A stretch of DNA of 61,020 nt, taken from Bacillota bacterium. Its GTDB lineage: Bacteria > Bacillota_I > Bacilli_A > Erysipelotrichales > Erysipelotrichaceae. The position numbers were made by a program, and so were the translations under genes. The notes under the pieces were generated by a model. That model searched no databases. It was not told where the DNA came from and worked only from the letters and a program-made list of their open reading frames with translations. The number at the start of each line of letters is the position of its first letter. The stretch's first letter is position 1. Location of the stretch: contig JAGHTX010000145.1 of assembly GCA_018065105.1 (NCBI GenBank), positions 1-61,020 of the forward strand, given 5' to 3'. Positions 57,925 to 61,020 of the stretch are shown piece by piece.

Positions 57925-58423
57925 TTGCCAGTTGGTTATACCAGTCTTTATATTTATCATTAGGTGCATAGCTTAATGGTTTACAATACGTATTTTGTAA
58001 CAGAATGGCTCCAAAGTTGTTTTTCTTAAAATCTTCGAATGAATTCGAATTGGCATCCATACTTAACCATATATAAGCGAGCGTCCTTCCGTATTTATCT
58101 TCTCTTTGTTCATCGAATTCCAAATAAACTTTTCTTCCCTCATATAACTCTTTCTTAGTAAAGGAAGAGGCTAATCTACCTTCATACGTGTTTTCCATTT
58201 TATTTGAACTAACACTTTCTGGTGTATCGATACCAATCATACGAACCTTTATTTCTTGATCCTCATATAAAACAACTACCGTATCCCCATCTATGACATA
58301 TACTATTTGTGCTGGATAAAATGTGTTGGATTCTTCCAGGACAATGTTTCGTAGTTGCCATCCAAACCATCCGATGCAGATAAATCCTAGCAATAAAAGT
58401 AACTGTTTCACTCGTCTTAACAT
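57920..58423 (-). CDS. Membrane-anchored thermonuclease (SNase family)
   Basis: A 167-residue staphylococcal nuclease-type enzyme. Residues 7-26 form an uncleaved signal anchor; the catalytic part has VIDGDTVVV, VRMIGIDTPES (catalytic Arg and Asp) and REDKYGRTLAYIW (Glu/Arg). It should cut extracellular DNA or RNA at the membrane surface with Ca2+. The C-terminus is short but contains the YCKPLSYAPND segment. It is downstream of the zinc-ribbon gene, separated by its terminator. Confidence 0.9.
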   Translation of the reverse strand: MLRRVKQLLLLLGFICIGWFGWQLRNIVLEESNTFYPAQIVYVIDGDTVVVLYEDQEIKVRMIGIDTPESVSSNKMENTYEGRLASSFTKKELYEGRKVYLEFDEQREDKYGRTLAYIWLSMDANSNSFEDFKKNNFGAILLQNTYCKPLSYAPNDKYKDWYNQLAK

Positions 58424-58439
58424 GTCTTCATTTTATCAC

Positions 58440-58471
58440 ATCAAAAAAAGATATGTCGAAACATATCTTTT
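58440..58471 (-). terminator. Terminator after the zinc-ribbon gene
   Basis: Perfect 10-bp stem AAAGATATGT/ACATATCTTT (58447-58456, 58461-58470) with a TTCG loop on the transcript and seven T in a row. Confidence 0.92.
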
Positions 58472-59741
58472 ACCAGTCACTATCCCAATCGGATGAGCCA
58501 GAATCCCAAGAATCGCTACTATCCCAAGAATAATCGTTATCCCAACTGCTACCCCAGTCATCATCGTCATCATCATTTGATGAAGAAGAGGAAGAAGAGG
58601 AAGAAGGTGGTGTATAGTAATCACTGTCCATGAAATCACTAGAATCAAAACTAGAATCATAATCCTTTTGCGTATAATAATCTTTCCAGTTTTCATCTAG
58701 ATAGTCCTTCGCATCATAGTCTTTAACCCAATCTTCTAATTCATCGTCGTATTTGTACCAGTTATTATTTTGATAATAGTATGTATAACCATCGTAGTTA
58801 TAATATCCTTTATCTGGCACTGTATTCCATATCCAAATCGCAAACCAAACAATACCAATAATGATTGCTGCAAGTATCGCAGTTCCTATCCAGTCTACGA
58901 TTGTAAGGGATGAGGAATGATGACCTGTCGGTACACGGTTGCTTGTATTGGCTCGATTTCGATTCTTTTGACTAACAATTTCACTTGTTAATCGTTGGTA
59001 GAGTTCATTAACCGCATAAGCTTCATCTTTCCCTTTATATCGAACCGCTCTTGATCCATCGGCTTTATTCTTATATACGACAAAATCTCCTGAATTATTA
59101 TCTTTGTAGATTCCAAACGCTTTGGCTTCTTTAATATCCTTACCAATAAAGAATCGGGTAATATCTTCTGGTGGTAAATGTCTGTCTTTATACCATTTTT
59201 TTAATTCTTCAATTGTTTGTGGTTCTTCTTGCGCACTTCTTTGGGACATATCATTTGGTCCACCACAGTATGGACAAGTCATTAAGGAAGCATCAATCAT
59301 TTCTCCACAATGCACACATGGTACCATAGTCGCATGTACTCTTCCTAAATCAACTTTTTGGTTGCCAAGTACATCTTTTTCTAACACTTGGATGGCTTCC
59401 TGAACAGCCTTTTGTTCATCCATTCCTTTATAGCGAACATTTCTTGTTCCATTGGATAATATCTTGTATACGATGAATTCTTTTGTTTCTTCATCCTGAT
59501 AAATACCTTGACTATATGGAGATACTTTATTTTTTCCTATGAAAAATTTAATATCTCTTTGTGGAGGAAAACCATTAGTACGATACCAGTCTTTCATTTC
59601 TTCAATTGTTGAAGGTCCAATGGCTCCTTTTGGAAGTTTTGGTGGTGTTTTTCTTACATTGGCGTTAGGTGCATCGCAATATGGACACTTTTCTAATGAA
59701 TCCTCAAAACTTTTTCCACAATATTCACATTTGACTTTCAT
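58470..59741 (-). CDS. Double zinc-ribbon membrane protein with repeated domain and Ser/Asp tail
   Basis: A 423-residue protein with clear internal duplication. Two modules, about residues 1-125 and 135-250, each start with a zinc ribbon (CEYCGKSF...CPYC; CVHCGEMI...CPYC) and continue with a similar 75-residue domain (IEEMKDWYRTNGFPPQ and IEELKKWYKDRHLPPE, later RNVRYKGMDEQKAV and RAVRYKGKDEAYAV). One membrane segment follows near residues 283-305. The outside part is Tyr/Asp-rich and ends in a Ser/Asp/Trp-rich low-complexity tail. No enzyme motif. Possibly an envelope sensor; upstream lies an SH3-type lipoprotein. Confidence 0.75.
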   Translation of the reverse strand: MKVKCEYCGKSFEDSLEKCPYCDAPNANVRKTPPKLPKGAIGPSTIEEMKDWYRTNGFPPQRDIKFFIGKNKVSPYSQGIYQDEETKEFIVYKILSNGTRNVRYKGMDEQKAVQEAIQVLEKDVLGNQKVDLGRVHATMVPCVHCGEMIDASLMTCPYCGGPNDMSQRSAQEEPQTIEELKKWYKDRHLPPEDITRFFIGKDIKEAKAFGIYKDNNSGDFVVYKNKADGSRAVRYKGKDEAYAVNELYQRLTSEIVSQKNRNRANTSNRVPTGHHSSSLTIVDWIGTAILAAIIIGIVWFAIWIWNTVPDKGYYNYDGYTYYYQNNNWYKYDDELEDWVKDYDAKDYLDENWKDYYTQKDYDSSFDSSDFMDSDYYTPPSSSSSSSSSNDDDDDDWGSSWDNDYSWDSSDSWDSGSSDWDSDW

Positions 59742-59753
59742 AATATTCTCCTA

Positions 59754-60812
59754 TTAGTAAACAGCTGCGCCTTCGCAAATGGCTGTATAATTGATTCCTT
59801 TTGGAGGTAGCGTAAATCCAAATGGTACATTATTGAAATTGCAGGCTTTTTCAAAATCTTTGAAATCCGCAAATTGGTTGGCGTTGGTTGGAATAGCCGA
59901 CACATAACTCATATAGGCTCCATCCACGTTTTCTATACATGCATACCCTGTTGAAAGCTTAGCCCAGTAATTATTGTCGTCCATACGATATACCTCTCCT
60001 ACAATAATCGCTGCTTTGTTTGGGATGGTCGCTACAATACTTGAAGAAGTATTTGGTTCTGTACGAATGTTTATATCGTATTGTGCCTGATATAAACCAG
60101 CACTGTATTTAAACCCATAATCAACAATGATTACCGTTGCATTCTGAGAAACCTTATTTCCATATACATCTTCAGCAATGATTGTCACGCTATACTTTCC
60201 TCTTTTTCCATAATCTACTTTCGAATCATCAAAGGTAAGCGTAAAGTCAGAATCATCTTTCACCTTGTAGAAATCATGAAAGTTAAAGTGTTCATTGACA
60301 TCCGCATAGACTTCTGGTGAGAATTGGGTAAACACAGGAGGTGTATGATCTGTTACTTCTTCTTTCTTATCCTCAACAGTTTCTTCTTTTTTATCCGATA
60401 GTTCTGGTGCTTTTACATCCAAATTATAGTTCTTAATAATTTGATTCATGTATTCTACATACGCTTGTTGTTCGGTTTCATTTAAGTCGTCCAAAACTTC
60501 TCGGTGAATACTCTTCGCGCTTTCCTTTTTATTCAAAAGCGTATAGACCACGTATAGATTCGCATACACCTTATGTTCCTCTTTTCCCGTTTTCTTTTCA
60601 TACGCTTCTAAAAAATCACGTTTGGCAGATCCATAATCTCCATTTTGAAGATTATTCTCTCCAGATTTGATCGAATCCTCATAACTTTTTTCGACTTTTT
60701 CTGTAGCAGAATCCGATTCAACTGGTTTTGTGTTCCCGTTCGAACTTGTACAGCCAACCAGCATAGCACAGGCTACAACCAAACTACCAAAAATAGTATT
60801 TAATTTTTTCAT
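59754..60812 (-). CDS. Surface lipoprotein with helical repeat, Ig-like and SH3-like regions
   Basis: A 352-residue lipoprotein. MKKLNTIFGSLVVACAMLVG precedes the lipobox Cys at residue 21. Residues 40-130 are helical with a TPR-like part (NLQNGDYGSAKRDFLEAYEK), then a charged linker rich in Lys/Glu, an Ig-like beta domain (HTPPVFTQFSPEVYA to ATVIIVDYG) and an SH3b-type region (DINIRTEPNTSSSIVATIPN). Such SH3 domains bind cell wall. The start at 60812 follows AGAGG; the longer reading frame has no site. It is 12 bases before the zinc-ribbon gene in one operon. Confidence 0.82.
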   Translation of the reverse strand: MKKLNTIFGSLVVACAMLVGCTSSNGNTKPVESDSATEKVEKSYEDSIKSGENNLQNGDYGSAKRDFLEAYEKKTGKEEHKVYANLYVVYTLLNKKESAKSIHREVLDDLNETEQQAYVEYMNQIIKNYNLDVKAPELSDKKEETVEDKKEEVTDHTPPVFTQFSPEVYADVNEHFNFHDFYKVKDDSDFTLTFDDSKVDYGKRGKYSVTIIAEDVYGNKVSQNATVIIVDYGFKYSAGLYQAQYDINIRTEPNTSSSIVATIPNKAAIIVGEVYRMDDNNYWAKLSTGYACIENVDGAYMSYVSAIPTNANQFADFKDFEKACNFNNVPFGFTLPPKGINYTAICEGAAVY

Positions 60813-60890
60813 AATCGTGCCTCTTTGTAGTATCTTTATTAAAATTATTGTACATGAAAATAACGAATCTTTCCCCTCCCAAAAGAACAA

Positions 60891-61020
60891 AATTCTACAA
60901 AAAAAGTCCTATTTTTTATCAATGTCATTCAGCTAAGAAATGACCGATAGTGAGCTTTTCTAAAAATACAGAGATGATAAACAGTTCTCTGTATTTTTTT
61001 CTTTTTCCAATAGTGCTTAA
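60891..61020. other. Right-edge intergenic region with terminator-like hairpin
   Basis: AAATACAGAGA (60964-60974) and TCTCTGTATTT (60986-60996) form a perfect 11-bp stem; T-rich sequence follows on both strands. It probably ends a gene lying beyond the right edge, and on the other strand faces the lipoprotein gene's promoter. No gene is seen in the rest. Confidence 0.65.

Overview
The window is chromosomal DNA from a low-GC, Gram-positive (Firmicutes/Bacillota) anaerobe. Gene content and style suggest the Erysipelotrichia (Erysipelotrichaceae-like): AT-rich codon use, strong AGGAGG ribosome binding sites, short gaps, a glutaminyl-tRNA synthetase, D-lactate fermentation, many HAD phosphatases and phospho-glycosidases, and a Met T-box. 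TGA is used as a stop, so the code is the standard one and this is not a mollicute. The family-level placement is inference.

Layout. 1-3.75 kb (minus): the str operon rpsL-rpsG-fusA-tuf, with tuf cut by the window edge. 3.75-7.8 kb: a GH1 phospho-glycosidase, nudC and a large membrane protein. 7.8-11.6 kb (minus): a small orphan gene, then a five-gene operon kptA-membrane protein-2-hydroxyacid dehydrogenase-HAD-acidic protein. 11.6-13.5 kb (plus): a LysR regulator and a YitT protein. 13.5-18.9 kb (minus): a redox/efflux cluster of aldo-keto reductase, LysR, MATE pump, flavodoxin lipoprotein, carboxymuconolactone-decarboxylase-like protein and two cupins. 19-23.3 kb (minus): fchA-folD, TetR and a pair of U32 peptidase-like proteins. 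23.4-26.1 kb: a HAD phosphatase, a secreted phosphoesterase and a PTS IIB-like fusion protein. 26.3-32.8 kb (plus): a metallo-beta-lactamase protein, acetyltransferase, 6-phospho-beta-glucosidase, a GH13 glucosidase broken by an in-frame stop, three 34-bp-spaced repeats, nitroreductase, HAD and thioesterase. 32.9-35.7 kb (minus): metQ-metN-metI under a Met T-box. 35.8-38.2 kb: a P-loop ATPase and an NhaC antiporter. 38.3-39.6 kb (minus): an HPr domain fused to a complete D-lactate dehydrogenase behind a Rex-like operator. 39.7-52.1 kb (mostly plus): ygiQ, gamma carbonic anhydrase, carB, glnS, purC, ilvE, a GntR regulator and ilvC. 52.1-52.4 kb: a probable small structured transcript with two tiny reading frames. 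52.4-60.9 kb: acetyltransferase, DUF819 transporter, PAS protein, RpiR regulator, two DJ-1/PfpI proteins, MATE pump, anchored nuclease, a double zinc-ribbon membrane protein and an SH3-type lipoprotein.

How it works together. The window joins translation and biosynthesis (Met uptake, branched-chain amino acids, purine, carbamoyl phosphate, folate one-carbon units) with sugar fermentation. The most unusual item is the HPr-D-LDH fusion: the PTS phosphocarrier fold is attached to the enzyme that regenerates NAD+ at the end of glycolysis, and the gene carries a probable NADH-sensing (Rex) site. A second PTS-derived fusion, a IIB-like domain on an unknown N-terminal region, lies at 25.4-26.1 kb. 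Other points to follow up are an ilvC promoter with three TTGT-N2/3-ACAA operator-like sites downstream of a GntR gene, several promoters placed so close to the start codon that the mRNAs would be leaderless, promoters packed into or directly behind the previous gene's terminator, and the small RNA candidate after ilvC.
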